NCBI GenBank assembly: GCA_029259745.1
Contig: JAJDEO010000063.1
Span: forward strand, 398,475-462,474
From: Planctomycetota bacterium
Lineage (GTDB): Bacteria; Planctomycetota; B15-G4
Direction: 5' to 3'
DNA: 64,000 bases
Below, piece by piece: positions 54,744 through 63,890 of the stretch. The position numbers were made by a program, and so were the translations under genes. The first letter of the stretch is position 1. Each line of letters opens with the position of its first letter. The notes beneath the pieces are model-generated. The model saw nothing but the letters and a program-made list of their open reading frames with translations. It was not told where the DNA came from and searched no databases.

Positions 54744-55867
54744 GATCGCCGCGCGTGCTCGTCGTCGATGACGAACCGGCCATGCTGCGCACCGTCGAGC
54801 GCGTGCTCGAGCCGCGTTACGAAGTGGTGACGGCGTGGGATCACCGCGAGGCGCTGCTGTGCGTCAAAGAGCATCAGATCGACCTCGCGATCGTCGACGT
54901 ACGCATGCCCGAGGTGGACGGCTTCGAGATCGTGAGTCGGCTGCGCGCCGTGAACCCCGGGCTCGACGTGATCTTCATGACGGGCATCGTTCACGAGCTC
55001 GACGCGCAGCTCATCCGCGCGATCCGCGAGCGGGCGTTCTACTTCATCCAGAAGCCGTTCGACCGCGAGGTGCTGCTGACGCTCGTGGCGCGCTGTCTCG
55101 AGCTGCGGCGGCTCGAGGGTGAAAACCGAGAGTACGTGCGCATGTTGGAGAGTCAGCTCGCCGAGGCGCGTGCGTTCCAGCGCAGCCTGCTGCCGCCGGC
55201 CGAGCGTGTCGTGAACGGCTTGGAGTTGGTGGCGCGCTGTGAATCGAGCGAGGCGCTCAGCGGTGACTTCTACGACTACGTCACGAACCGCAAGGGCGAG
55301 CTGGCGTTCCTCGTCGCGGACGTGAGCGGGCATGGCGTCTCGGCGGCGATGCTCGTCGGCGTCGTGAAGTCGGCGTTCCGTGATGCGCGCGAGGATGGCT
55401 ATGCGCCCAGGCGCGTCGTGCAGAAGATCAGCTCGGCGATTCGTTCGTTCGACGACGGCCGCTTCGTGACCGTGTTCTGCGGACGCTTCGACGCTGACGG
55501 ACGCGTGCTCGAGTACGTCAACGCCGGGCACCCGGCGGCGCTCGTGAAGCGCGGGCCGTCCGGCGAGAAGGCGATGTCGCTGACGGGCCCGATGATCTCA
55601 CCGGCCTTCCCCGACATGGAGTGGGCCTCCGACACCGTCACCCTGCAGGCCGGTGATCAGGTGCTGATGTACACCGACGGACTCTCCGAAGGGCGCGGCA
55701 CGGACGGCGAGCTGTTCGGCGTGCAGCGACTGCGCGAGTGCTTCGAGGCCAGCGACAAGGCGGGCGCGGCGTTGATCGACGCGCTCTTCGGTGCGGTGCG
55801 AGCCTTCGAGGGCGGCCGCCCGGCCTCCGACGACCAGACGATCGTCGCGCTGCGTCGGCTCGACTGA
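54740..55867 (+). CDS. Response regulator with SpoIIE/RsbU-type PP2C phosphatase output
   Basis: 375 residues. Receiver domain (1-125): VLVVDDEPAML, phosphoacceptor Asp in LAIVDVRMPEVDG, and Lys in YFIQKPFD. A short helical linker (VRMLESQLAEARAFQRSLLPP) leads to the phosphatase domain: GDFYDYV, LVADVSGHGVSAAMLV, YVNAGHPAAL, LMYTDGLSEGRG and SDDQTIVAL. Such proteins dephosphorylate anti-sigma-factor antagonists or related partners; no such partner is nearby. Start codon overlaps the kinase stop (ATGA). Confidence 0.92.
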   Translation: MRSPRVLVVDDEPAMLRTVERVLEPRYEVVTAWDHREALLCVKEHQIDLAIVDVRMPEVDGFEIVSRLRAVNPGLDVIFMTGIVHELDAQLIRAIRERAFYFIQKPFDREVLLTLVARCLELRRLEGENREYVRMLESQLAEARAFQRSLLPPAERVVNGLELVARCESSEALSGDFYDYVTNRKGELAFLVADVSGHGVSAAMLVGVVKSAFRDAREDGYAPRRVVQKISSAIRSFDDGRFVTVFCGRFDADGRVLEYVNAGHPAALVKRGPSGEKAMSLTGPMISPAFPDMEWASDTVTLQAGDQVLMYTDGLSEGRGTDGELFGVQRLRECFEASDKAGAALIDALFGAVRAFEGGRPASDDQTIVALRRLD

Positions 55868-56432
55868 CGCGCGGAGGCGTGCGACGCGGGCGCATGACCT
55901 CGCGTCACCTACCAGGCGATTGGAAAACTCACTCGGTGCTCGGCACGCAGCCAGTCGCTCTCGCCGTGGCGCGTCCGCCGCGACGAATCCACCGATTCGC
56001 CTACGTTCCACACCGTGGCGCGAACAACTGGTCACGCACCGTCCACCCGAAGCAGTTCTTCATCAGCCTGTCATGGCGCAACTGTGGAGAGTCAGGGGAG
56101 GGACGGGTTCAGCGCGCGCCGAAGCGTCGTCCCGAGGAAGCCCGGCGACGCGCTATGGCGACACTGCTCGTCTCCGCCCACGCAACGGGGTCGCGCCGCG
56201 AAGCGCGGGCGAGCGTGCAGCCATGCTGCGAAAACGTGCGTGTTCCGCAGAGGGGCGCCCGCTGCGTTGTGCACAGTTCTCAACAGGTCACCAACAAAAG
56301 AAGCGAGGTGGAAGAGCCGCCATCTGCTCTCCCACCCCGCTCAGAGACGGTGTGTGCGTTGAACCGACGAACGAGCAGGCGAAGTGTAACGAACAAATTT
56401 TCCGCCATGCGTCGTCGGAGCCGGCGTGCGCG
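55868..56432. other. Gene-free convergent gap
   Basis: Lies between two convergent genes. An inverted alpha repeat occupies 55911-56076. The remaining ~350 nt contain only short open frames without ribosome binding sites. A stretch ttctcaacaggtcaccaac near 56276 resembles ttctcaacaggttttta at about 44660 and may be another small repeat. Confidence 0.4.
55911..56076 (-). repeat. Repeat family alpha, copy 2 (full length, inverted)
   Basis: Read on the minus strand it follows copy 1 closely: gatgaagaactgcttcgggtg, gtgcgtgacc, gtgtggaacgtaggcgaatc, the hairpin cgaatcggtggattcg, and a gagttttccaat end. The middle ~35 nt differ. Confidence 0.7.
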
Positions 56433-57722
56433 TCAGCGCGCCTCGTTGACGAGCGCTTCGAGACGGTCGAGACCGAGCACGAGGTTGTCCATCGGCGGGC
56501 CGAACGAAAAGCGCATCCACTGTGAGTAGGGAGACGGTGCCGTGCGGCGACGTCCGGGGTTCACGTCGAAGTATTCGCCGGGCACCGTCATGACCTTGCG
56601 CTCGAGCGCGCGGCGGAAGAAGGTCTTCGCCTCGTTGAGCGGCGCCGGCAGGTCGGCGAGGTTGCCCCAGGCGTAGAACGTGCTGACGGGCTCGGCGGCG
56701 AAGCGGACGCCCAACGCGCTCAAGCGCTGCACCATCAGGTTGCGCTTGGCGACGAAGGCGTCGCGCAGGGCCGTCGTCTCCTGGTCGGCGACGCCGGGCT
56801 CGAGCGCGGCGAGGGCGGCGCGCTGGGCGATGCGCGAGGGGCCGCCGTCCATCGAGCTGCCCATGCGCCCGATCGTGTTGATCATGTCCTCGGGGCCGAC
56901 GATCCAGCCGATGCGCCAACCCGGGTAGCGGAAGTTCTTCGTGAGGCCGTCGAAGATGAAGACGCGGTCTTCGTTGACGTCCTCGATCAGGGGCGCGCAG
57001 CTCACGGGTCCGGCGCCGGCTGTCGCGGCGCCGCCACCGGGGGCCTCGTCGTAGATGAAGTGGCTGTAGAACTCGTCCATGAACATCGTCACGCCGTGGC
57101 GGCGCCCGGTTTCTATGACCTTCGCGAGATCGTCGCCGGCGAGCACGCGGCCCGTCGGGTTGCACGGGTTGCTCACGAGCAACGCCGTGAGGCCCTGGTC
57201 GACGACCGTGCGCTCGAACAGCTCCGGCGTCAGCATGAAGCCCGTGCTCTCGGACGTGCGCAGCGGGATCGGCGTGATGCGCGCGAGGTGCAGCTCGAGC
57301 ATGTCCTCGTAAGCCGTGTAGTCGGGCAGCTGGTAGCCGAGCGTCACCGGGGCGACGGCCGCGAGCGCGCGCGAGAGGGCGAGTCGCCCACCCTGGGCCA
57401 CCGCGACGTTCTCGGGCCCGTACTGACTCGACTTCCCCTGCCGAAACAGTCGGTTGTAGTAGGCCGCGACGGCTTCGCGCAGCTCCGGCGTACCTTCGAT
57501 CGGACCGTAGGCGTGATCGCCGGGCTCGATCTCCACGGAGCTGATGCGCGGCGGCGCCCCGGCCATCTCGCCGACCTCCGGCTGACCCTGGCCGAGGTTG
57601 CACCAATCGGGGTGACCGTTGGAGAACCCGAGCTTCATGGCCTCGGCGACGACGTAGATGACACCCATGTAGGGGATGTCGCGGAGGGCGGGTGGACGGG
57701 GAGCGCTGGGCGAGGCTGGCAT
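56433..57722 (-). CDS. PLP-dependent aminotransferase (class I/II)
   Basis: 429 residues, fold-type I. Substrate and cofactor motifs: WCNLGQGQPEVGEM, YGPIEGTPELREAVAAYYN, VSNPCNPTGRVL (Asn/Pro motif), MDEFYSHFIYD (Asp for pyridine N), FDGLTKNFRYPGWRIGWIVG (Schiff-base Lys in LTKNF) and a C-terminal Arg region (WMRFSFG). Likely an amino-acid aminotransferase; the substrate cannot be fixed. It stands alone between two non-coding gaps. Confidence 0.9.
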   Translation of the reverse strand: MPASPSAPRPPALRDIPYMGVIYVVAEAMKLGFSNGHPDWCNLGQGQPEVGEMAGAPPRISSVEIEPGDHAYGPIEGTPELREAVAAYYNRLFRQGKSSQYGPENVAVAQGGRLALSRALAAVAPVTLGYQLPDYTAYEDMLELHLARITPIPLRTSESTGFMLTPELFERTVVDQGLTALLVSNPCNPTGRVLAGDDLAKVIETGRRHGVTMFMDEFYSHFIYDEAPGGGAATAGAGPVSCAPLIEDVNEDRVFIFDGLTKNFRYPGWRIGWIVGPEDMINTIGRMGSSMDGGPSRIAQRAALAALEPGVADQETTALRDAFVAKRNLMVQRLSALGVRFAAEPVSTFYAWGNLADLPAPLNEAKTFFRRALERKVMTVPGEYFDVNPGRRRTAPSPYSQWMRFSFGPPMDNLVLGLDRLEALVNEAR

Positions 57723-58244
57723 CGGGGAGTTCCGAAGAGAGGGGGGTCTTGTGTCCCCCGGACGCCGCTCAGCGTCAAGACGGCGGGGTGAAAAAGTGGA
57801 GCGCGTGTTCAGCGCGGGCGGGCGGCGGCGACGGTCGGGGCCAGCAGTGGAGCGGGGCCTGGCGGTCGGCGTGGACGACGAGCTGGCGGGCCTCGCGAAC
57901 CGCGGCGCGCATGCCGCTGCGTTGCGGTCTCTCCCGGCGCGGGACGATCGAGCCGCGGCCGTTCGACGCGCTGATCGTTCTGGCGAGCGCTGACAGGTCA
58001 GCAGGAGAGCGGGGCGCGCACGACGACGAGCGGAACGCCCGCCGGGTGCGTTTCGCGCTGGATGCCGTGCGCGAGATTCACGGACGCTCTGCTGCCGTCA
58101 TACCTGAATCTCGCCTGGCAGCGTTGACGCGCCGTTTCTGATCGTCAACCGTCGAATCCAGGCCGACTCCAGTCGGAAACGGCGCCTCGCATGGCCAGCA
58201 AGTCCCAGCCGCAACCTCGCGACGTCTTACGTGAACAACCCGGG
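57723..58244. other. Non-coding gap with a beta repeat
   Basis: About 520 nt, strongly GC-biased, with frames in several phases but none convincing. The beta repeat copy at 58184-58235 lies just beyond the stop of the permease gene at 58245. Confidence 0.4.
58184..58235 (-). repeat. Dispersed ~50-bp repeat, family beta, copy E
   Basis: gccagcaagtcccagccgca followed by cctcgcgacgtcttacgtgaa parallels copy D (gccagcaaggcccagctgcg...). Located directly behind a minus-strand gene, as is copy B. Confidence 0.55.
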
Positions 58245-59465
58245 CTACTGCTCGCGCAGGGCTTCGATCGGGTCGAGGCCGGCGGCGCGGTTGGCGGCCG
58301 GCAGGCCGGCGAGCGTGGCCGTGATGACGAGCACGACGAGCGAGGCCGCGAGGAGGTTGCCGTCGACGCTGGGCGCGAGGCGGGCGTCGTCCGAGAGTTC
58401 CAGTGCGCCGAGTGACGACGTGGCGATGGCGCCGACGAGCACGCCCAGGCCGCCGCCGCCGACGCAGAGGATCAGCGTCTCGGCGAGCACTTCGGCGCGC
58501 AGCCGCGCCTGCTTGGCGCCGAGCGCCTTGCGCAGGCCCAGCTCGGCCGTGCGCTCGGACACCGCGATGCCGACGACGTTGGCCGCACCGAGACACCCGA
58601 GCACGAGCGCGAGCCCGGCGATCGTGAGCACGAGCCACTCGAGCCCCAGAGAGACGCCGCGGACCTTCTCGATGAACGCCGTGTTCTCCTTGATGTCGAG
58701 CGCGCGCGGGTCGTCGGGGTCGAAGGAGTACAGCGACCCGAGCGCTTGGCGCACCTCCGAGATCGCGCGCTTGGCGACCTCCGCGCTGCGCGGCTCGAAC
58801 GCCAGCGAGCTGACGTAGCGTCCGCCCGTGTCGCCCATGTCCATCGCCGTGGTGTACGGCATGTAGAGGCCGTAGCTGAACGTGGCCTCGGTTTCGTAGA
58901 TGCCGATGATCGTGAAGCGTCGGGCGCCGAAGTCGATGAACTCGCCGATGGCCGAGCGGGCGTCGAAGAGGCCCTCGGCGAGCGGCGCGTTGAGGAGCGC
59001 GACGTCGACGGCGTAGACCTCTTCTTCGGGCGTGAACCAGCGGCCGTCGACGATGCGCAGGTCGGTGATCTGCGCGTACTCGGACGTCACCCCGTGTCCG
59101 ACGACCCACGGCCACGAGCGCTTGGCACTGAACGCGGGCTGTCCGCGGGTCGGGCGATACGTGGCCGCGATGCCGGCGATCGAAGGACACGCGCCGCGGA
59201 TGGCGGGCAGGTCGTCGTAGCGGATCTGGATGCGCCGACCGCCGCGCGCACCGCCGCCCGCGCCACTCGTGCGCTCGGGCTCGACGACGAACTCCGTGCT
59301 GCCCATGCGGTGCAGCATGTCGCCCGTCGCTGCCGGCACATCGCTGCCGTAGCTCATGAGGATGAAGAGCACCGAAGCGCCGAACGTGACCGACAGCGCC
59401 GTGAGCGTCGAGCGCAGCGGGTGCGACGCGAGGCTGCCCCAGGCTTCGGCGAGGATCGAGAACAT
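58245..59465 (-). CDS. MacB-type ABC transporter permease
   Basis: 406 residues. One N-terminal helix (LTALSVTFGASVLFILMSYG), a large periplasmic domain (~50-280; LRIVDGRWFTPEEEVYAVDVALLN, RRFTIIGIYE), then three C-terminal helices with the FtsX-type cytoplasmic loop AVSERTAELGLRKALGAK. Ends GLDPIEALREQ, the standard family C-terminus. Last of the export operon, 135 nt behind a second permease of the same type. Confidence 0.9.
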   Translation of the reverse strand: MFSILAEAWGSLASHPLRSTLTALSVTFGASVLFILMSYGSDVPAATGDMLHRMGSTEFVVEPERTSGAGGGARGGRRIQIRYDDLPAIRGACPSIAGIAATYRPTRGQPAFSAKRSWPWVVGHGVTSEYAQITDLRIVDGRWFTPEEEVYAVDVALLNAPLAEGLFDARSAIGEFIDFGARRFTIIGIYETEATFSYGLYMPYTTAMDMGDTGGRYVSSLAFEPRSAEVAKRAISEVRQALGSLYSFDPDDPRALDIKENTAFIEKVRGVSLGLEWLVLTIAGLALVLGCLGAANVVGIAVSERTAELGLRKALGAKQARLRAEVLAETLILCVGGGGLGVLVGAIATSSLGALELSDDARLAPSVDGNLLAASLVVLVITATLAGLPAANRAAGLDPIEALREQ

Positions 59466-59600
59466 CAGTCGACGCTCCGCATGGGATGCAGGACGCGCTG
59501 ACGCACGGAGTTGCGAGCAGAGCGCTGGCCGCGCGGGGTTCGTCGTCGCCCACGCGTAAGTGGACGTGCGTCGTCGCGAGGATCGCGCCGCGTCGCCATG

Positions 59601-60866
59601 TCAGCGCCCTCCCTGGAGTGCGCGGACGACGGGGATGCGTGCCGCGCGCAGAGCAGGCCAGGCAGCAGCGACGAGACTGACGCCGAGCAGCAGGATGCCG
59701 GGGAGGATCGCGGCGTCGAGTTCGGCTTGGGGCGACGCGAAGCCCTCGGGCAGGTCGATCTCGCCCATGAGGGTGACGCCGCCCATGCCGAGCGCGAAGC
59801 CGAGCACGCCGGCAATCACGCAGACGAGCGCGGCCTCGAGGAAGACCTGCGCGAAGATCCAGCGCGCCTTGCACCCCAGCGCGCGGCGCAGGCCGAACTC
59901 GAACGTGCGCGCAGTGACCGACATGAGCACGACGTTCGCGACACCGACCGCGCCGAGCAGCAGGATGAGCGCGCCGACCGCGACGAGGAACGTCTGCAGG
60001 CCGCCGAAGACGGCGTCGATCTGCTCGCTGCGTTCGATGGCGTCGAAGTACGGGATCAGCGTGCCGGGGTCTGCGCCGTCGAAGCCCTGGCGGTCGCCGA
60101 GGATCGCGCGCACCTCGCTCAGCGCCTCGTCGCGCAGCCCGTCGTGCGGACGCATGACGAAGAACATGAAGCCGCGCGCCGACATGCGCTCGAACACCGG
60201 AAACGGCACGAAGATCACGGAGCGCTGACTCAAGTACACCGAGTCGCCGGCGAGCTCCTCGTCTTCCAGCGCGCCGATCACCGTGAGCTTGCGCATCAAG
60301 CTGTCGCCGTCGCCCCCGCGGAAGCCCACCTGGATCTGACGGCCGAGATAGGGCTCCTCGCCGAAGAGATCGCTGCGCACGCGCGGGCCGATCACCGTGA
60401 CCGGCAGCTCCTGCGCCATGTCGTTCTCGTCGAGCCAGCGGCTGCCCGGCGCGAGCGGCACGTGCACGATCTCGGCGTACTCGGGCGAGACACCGATCAC
60501 CTGCCCGCGCGTCTGCTCGCCGTCGCGGTAGGCGCGGCTGCGCCAGTCGAAGGCCTTGGGCGAGATGAGGTCGACGGCCATCGACGCCTCGCGCGCGGCG
60601 ATGATGTCGTCGCCTTCCAAACGCACGAACCCGCCGACGTTCGTGTCGGAGCGGTTGACGGTGGGCTTGTTGACGCGCAGCAGCAGGAACTCGTCACCCA
60701 GCGCTTCGAGCGCTTGGCGTTGCGTCGTCTCGAAACCGCGCGTGATCGCGACGAGCACGAACACAGACGCCACGCCCCAGACGATGCCGGCCGCCATCGG
60801 CGCGATCCGGCGCCCGTCGCGGAGGATCGACGTGCAGGCCTCGGCGACGAGGAGCAGCGGATTCAT
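59601..60866 (-). CDS. MacB-type ABC transporter permease
   Basis: 421 residues from the ATG at 60866. Layout as above: first helix MAAGIVWGVASVFVLVAI, periplasmic domain, FtsX loop SVTARTFEFGLRRALGCKARWIFAQVFLE, and a C-terminus ending RIPVVRALQGGR. The start overlaps the adaptor stop (ATGA). Two different permease genes behind one ATPase suggest a heterodimeric MacB-like exporter. Confidence 0.9.
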   Translation of the reverse strand: MNPLLLVAEACTSILRDGRRIAPMAAGIVWGVASVFVLVAITRGFETTQRQALEALGDEFLLLRVNKPTVNRSDTNVGGFVRLEGDDIIAAREASMAVDLISPKAFDWRSRAYRDGEQTRGQVIGVSPEYAEIVHVPLAPGSRWLDENDMAQELPVTVIGPRVRSDLFGEEPYLGRQIQVGFRGGDGDSLMRKLTVIGALEDEELAGDSVYLSQRSVIFVPFPVFERMSARGFMFFVMRPHDGLRDEALSEVRAILGDRQGFDGADPGTLIPYFDAIERSEQIDAVFGGLQTFLVAVGALILLLGAVGVANVVLMSVTARTFEFGLRRALGCKARWIFAQVFLEAALVCVIAGVLGFALGMGGVTLMGEIDLPEGFASPQAELDAAILPGILLLGVSLVAAAWPALRAARIPVVRALQGGR

Positions 60867-62164
60867 CGCGAGCCGCGCGAGGCGCCAACGGCCGGGAGGA
60901 GCACCTGGTCGCCGTCGGACAGCCCGCTCGCGATCTCGGTGATGAGACCGTCCGAGAGACCGAGCTCGACGGCGATGATCTCGGTGACGGGCGGCTCGAG
61001 CGAGACGAGCCGCTCTACCGTCCACGTGCCCTCGGCCGTGCGTGCGATGGAGCGCTGCGGGAGAGTGAGCACGGCCTCGCGCCGCTCGAGCACGAGTCGC
61101 GCGTCGGCCGTCATGTCGGGGCGCAGGAGCTTGTCGGGATCCTCGACCGTGAGGCGCACCTCGAACGTGACGATGCCGTTGTCGTCGACGGCGCCACCGG
61201 GCGCGATGCGTTCGACGACGCCGTTCATCGTGCGGTCGCGGAAGGCGTCGACCGTGACGAGCGCTGGCATGCCTTCGCGGATGCGCCCGAGATCCACCTC
61301 GTCGACGCGCGACTCGATGTACATCTCGGAGAGGTCGGCGAGGCTCAGGATCTGCGTGGCGTTTCCGCCGGCCGTGAGGATCGACGAGACGCCGTCGCCC
61401 ACTTCCTTGAGGCGGTCGAGCACGATGCCGGCGATCGGCGAGCGCACCGTGGCTTCACGCAGCGCCGTCTGCGCGCGCTCGACGGCCGCTTCCATCGACG
61501 CGAGGTTGGCCTGCGCCTCGAGGATCGCGGCGTCGAGCACCGGCAGGTTCGCTTCCACCTGCCTGATGCGGTGGCGGACGATCGCGAGGGCGTTGGTGGC
61601 CTCGTCGCGCTCGCGCTCGGAGACGTCACCGGTTTCGAAGAGCACCTCGAGACGGTTGGCCTCGCGCTGGGCGAAGCGCAGTTCGGGGTCGTCGACGCGC
61701 ACCTCGGCCTCGGCGCGTCGGGCGCGGGCGGCGTCGAGGCGAGCCTTCGCGGACGCGAGGTCGGCTTCGTCTTGCAAGAGCTGGGCCTGCAGCTGCTCGC
61801 GGTCGAGCTCGGCGATGACCTGCCCGGCTTCGACGATGTCACCGGCGTCGACGAAGATGTCCTTCAAGATCCCCGACGCGCGCGACATCACGAACACGCG
61901 CGCCTCGGGCTCCACGCGTCCGGACGCCGAGACGGCATCGAGCACGTCTTGGCGCGTGACGTCGACGAGGCGCGTGGGGTCGATCGGCTCGGGCTCGCTC
62001 TGGCCGATGCCGAGCCAGACGCCCGCGGCGCCGAGGCCCGCGATCACGAGCATGATCAGGAACGTCGTCGTGGACGAGCCGGCGTGTGAGCGGCGCCGTT
62101 GCCGAGCGCGCGGTTGTGGAGCGTGCTGTTGTGAAGCGCGCGGTTGTCGAGAGCGGATGGTCAT
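60863..62164 (-). CDS. Periplasmic adaptor (HlyD/MacA family)
   Basis: 433 residues. An N-terminal anchor (TFLIMLVIAGLGAAGVWLGI) follows an Arg/Gln-rich cytosolic start. Then the barrel/lipoyl half (VSASGRVEPEARVFVMSRASGILKDIFVDAGDIVEAGQVIAELD), a long helical hairpin (~110-220, LASAKARLDAARARRAEAEVR), and the second lipoyl half ATVRSPIAGIVLDRLKEVGDGV. It links the inner-membrane exporter to the outer membrane. Its stop overlaps the first permease start and its start overlaps the ATPase stop. Confidence 0.92.
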   Translation of the reverse strand: MTIRSRQPRASQQHAPQPRARQRRRSHAGSSTTTFLIMLVIAGLGAAGVWLGIGQSEPEPIDPTRLVDVTRQDVLDAVSASGRVEPEARVFVMSRASGILKDIFVDAGDIVEAGQVIAELDREQLQAQLLQDEADLASAKARLDAARARRAEAEVRVDDPELRFAQREANRLEVLFETGDVSERERDEATNALAIVRHRIRQVEANLPVLDAAILEAQANLASMEAAVERAQTALREATVRSPIAGIVLDRLKEVGDGVSSILTAGGNATQILSLADLSEMYIESRVDEVDLGRIREGMPALVTVDAFRDRTMNGVVERIAPGGAVDDNGIVTFEVRLTVEDPDKLLRPDMTADARLVLERREAVLTLPQRSIARTAEGTWTVERLVSLEPPVTEIIAVELGLSDGLITEIASGLSDGDQVLLPAVGASRGSR

Positions 62165-62925
62165 GCGTGGAGGTCGGTGAGGTTGGCGCCGTCGGGCGGG
62201 CCGTCGTATTCGATCTGGCCGTCGCGGAGAAACACGAGACGCTGCGCCCGACTGGCGAGAGCGGTGTCGTGCGTGACCATGATCAGCGCGCGTTCAGGGC
62301 CGCGCAGCTGGTCGAAGAGGTCGAGCACTTCGGCACCGGTCTTGCTGTCCAGGTTACCCGTCGGTTCGTCGGCGAGCAGCATCGAGGGTTCGGTGACGAG
62401 CGCCCGCGCAATCGCAACGCGCTGACGCTGTCCCCCTGACAGCTGGTCGGGCCGATGGTCCGAACGTGACGCAAGTCCCACTTTTTCTAGCGCCGCCAGC
62501 GCCCGCTTGCGCCGTTCGGCCGCCCCGACGCCGGCGTAGACCAGCGGCAGCTCGACGTTCTTCGTCGCGGTCGCCCGCGGCAGCAGGTGGAAGCCCTGGA
62601 ACACGAAGCCGATCCGCTCGTTCCGAAGCTCGGCGAGCCGCGACTCGGACAGCGTCCCCACGTCATGCCCGTCGAGCCGATAGGTCCCCGCATCGGCCGT
62701 GTCGAGACACCCCAGCAGCTGCAGCATCGTCGACTTCCCCGACCCCGAGGGCCCCACGATCGCGACATGCTCGCCATAGCGGATCGTCAGATCGACGCCG
62801 TCGAGAGCGCGAACCTCCTCACCGCCAAGTCGGTAGATGCGCGACAGCCCCCGAATGTCGACGCAAGCGGGCAGCTCGGCGTCGGCAGCGGAAGGAGACG
62901 CGGCGGTGGCTGGGGTCGTGGACAT
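62161..62925 (-). CDS. MacB/LolD-type ABC ATPase
   Basis: 254 residues. Walker A GPSGSGKST, Q-loop GFVFQGFHLLPR, signature LSGGQRQR, Walker B SMLLADEPTGNLD, H-loop IMVTHDTAL. LADEPTGNLDSKTG is characteristic of the MacB/LolD/FtsE group. First gene of the four-gene export operon; substrate unknown (lipids, peptides or macrolide-like compounds are typical). Confidence 0.93.
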   Translation of the reverse strand: MSTTPATAASPSAADAELPACVDIRGLSRIYRLGGEEVRALDGVDLTIRYGEHVAIVGPSGSGKSTMLQLLGCLDTADAGTYRLDGHDVGTLSESRLAELRNERIGFVFQGFHLLPRATATKNVELPLVYAGVGAAERRKRALAALEKVGLASRSDHRPDQLSGGQRQRVAIARALVTEPSMLLADEPTGNLDSKTGAEVLDLFDQLRGPERALIMVTHDTALASRAQRLVFLRDGQIEYDGPPDGANLTDLHA

Positions 62926-63222
62926 GGGGGAATCGCGGAGATTGCAGGGGAGAGTGGAGAGAGTAGCGCGCGAGAGGACTGTGCACCCGTGATCGGATGG
63001 GCGGGCTTTGCGGCACGCAGGGTGCTCGAAGGGTCCGACGGCTCGTCGGCTGTGGTGTTGCTCACGGCCCTTGTTAAATAAATGGCCGCGTTTTCAACAT
63101 ATGGGAGGTTGGTCCGGTCCTTGGTGAAGCAAAGCGACACCATGGACTCGGCGAGTCCGTCCCGCTGCTGGCACACGCCGCGTGGGCCGAACATCGGGGC
63201 TCGTCCGCTCGGAGCGGTGTGA
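62926..63222. other. Gap between the export operon and the integrase remnant
   Basis: About 300 nt. An AT-richer patch (ttgttaaataaatggccgcg then ttttcaacatat, 63070-63102) contrasts with the GC-rich surroundings and may mark the edge of the integron region. Sequence 63120-63222 might be degraded upstream integrase, but no reading frame is intact. Confidence 0.35.
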
Positions 63223-63636
63223 TGTGCGCCCGCTGACGCCGGAGGAGGGCATGTCAGTCTCCCCGGCGGCCTCGCCCGCAAGCTCCCGAGTGCCGCCACG
63301 GACTTCGCGTGGCAATGGGTCTTCCCGGCGACACGCCAACACGTCGACTCGACGACCGGCCAGCGTCGCCGCCACCACCTCCACGAAACCGTGATGCAGA
63401 AGGCCGTCCGAGCGGCAGCCAAGCGCGCCGTCCCGTCGAAGCGAGTGACAACCCACACCCTCCGTCACTCCTTCGCATCGCATCTCCTCGAAGACGGCTA
63501 CGACATCCGCACGGTCCAAGAACTCCTCGGTCACCGCAGCGTGAAGACGACGATGATCTACACCCACGTCCTCAACCGCGGCTACGGCGCCGTGAAGAGC
63601 CCGATGGATCGTCTCGCGCTCCCCCCGAACGAGTAG
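63223..63636 (+). pseudogene. Truncated integron integrase (IntI), C-terminal 137 residues
   Basis: The frame is open from after a stop at 63220-63222 to the TAG at 63636. The IntI-specific extra helix region is present: LPGGLARKLPSAATDFAWQW followed by VFPATR and RRRHHLHETV. The tyrosine-recombinase boxes follow: HTLRHSFASHLLEDGYDIRT (box II HxxR), VQELLGHRSVKTTMIYTHV (LGH and the catalytic Tyr), ending GYGAVKSPMD. IntI proteins are ~320-340 residues; the N-terminal domain and first catalytic Arg are missing, so this copy is inactive unless joined by frameshift. Its 3' end faces the recombination site, the reverse of class 1 integrons. Confidence 0.85.
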
Positions 63637-63702
63637 CCCCCTCGCGTCCTCGCCGCGTTCCCACGCTGCCTAATCAACTGCCGAGGATGACTAGACAGAC
63701 CC

Positions 63703-63875
63703 GCCTAACACGCCGAGGTCGTGACCTTGTGACGTCGAGATCGGCCACGTACGATCGCGTCTCAGGCAATGGGGAGCAGACAGAGAATGGGAAGGGACGA
63801 CAAACGCAGCGAAGCCACGCGGCCTTCGCGCCAAGAGACGGTCACGAACCGAGTTCTGGCCAATTGTTGTTGGGC
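63703..63875 (+). other. Candidate integron recombination site (attI or attC)
   Basis: Begins with gcctaac (63703-63709, fits RYYYAAC) and ends with gttgggc (63869-63875, fits GTTRRRY), the two core sites that pair in attC. Inside, ggtcgtgacc (63717-63726) can pair with ggtcacgaacc (63840-63850) leaving one extra base, like the extrahelical bases of attC. At 173 bp it is longer than usual attC sites (about 57-141 bp); alternatively only gttgggc is real and marks attI. Confidence 0.5.
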
Positions 63876-63890
63876 AGGTGTAAGACGGTC

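Noticed and set aside
57676..57993. Possible 105-residue plus-strand gene
   Set aside because: No ribosome binding site, Arg/Gly/Ala composition and overlap with the aminotransferase 5' end.
63182..63394. 70-residue frame over the integrase remnant
   Set aside because: Wrong phase; the IntI residues are read in the frame 63223-63636.
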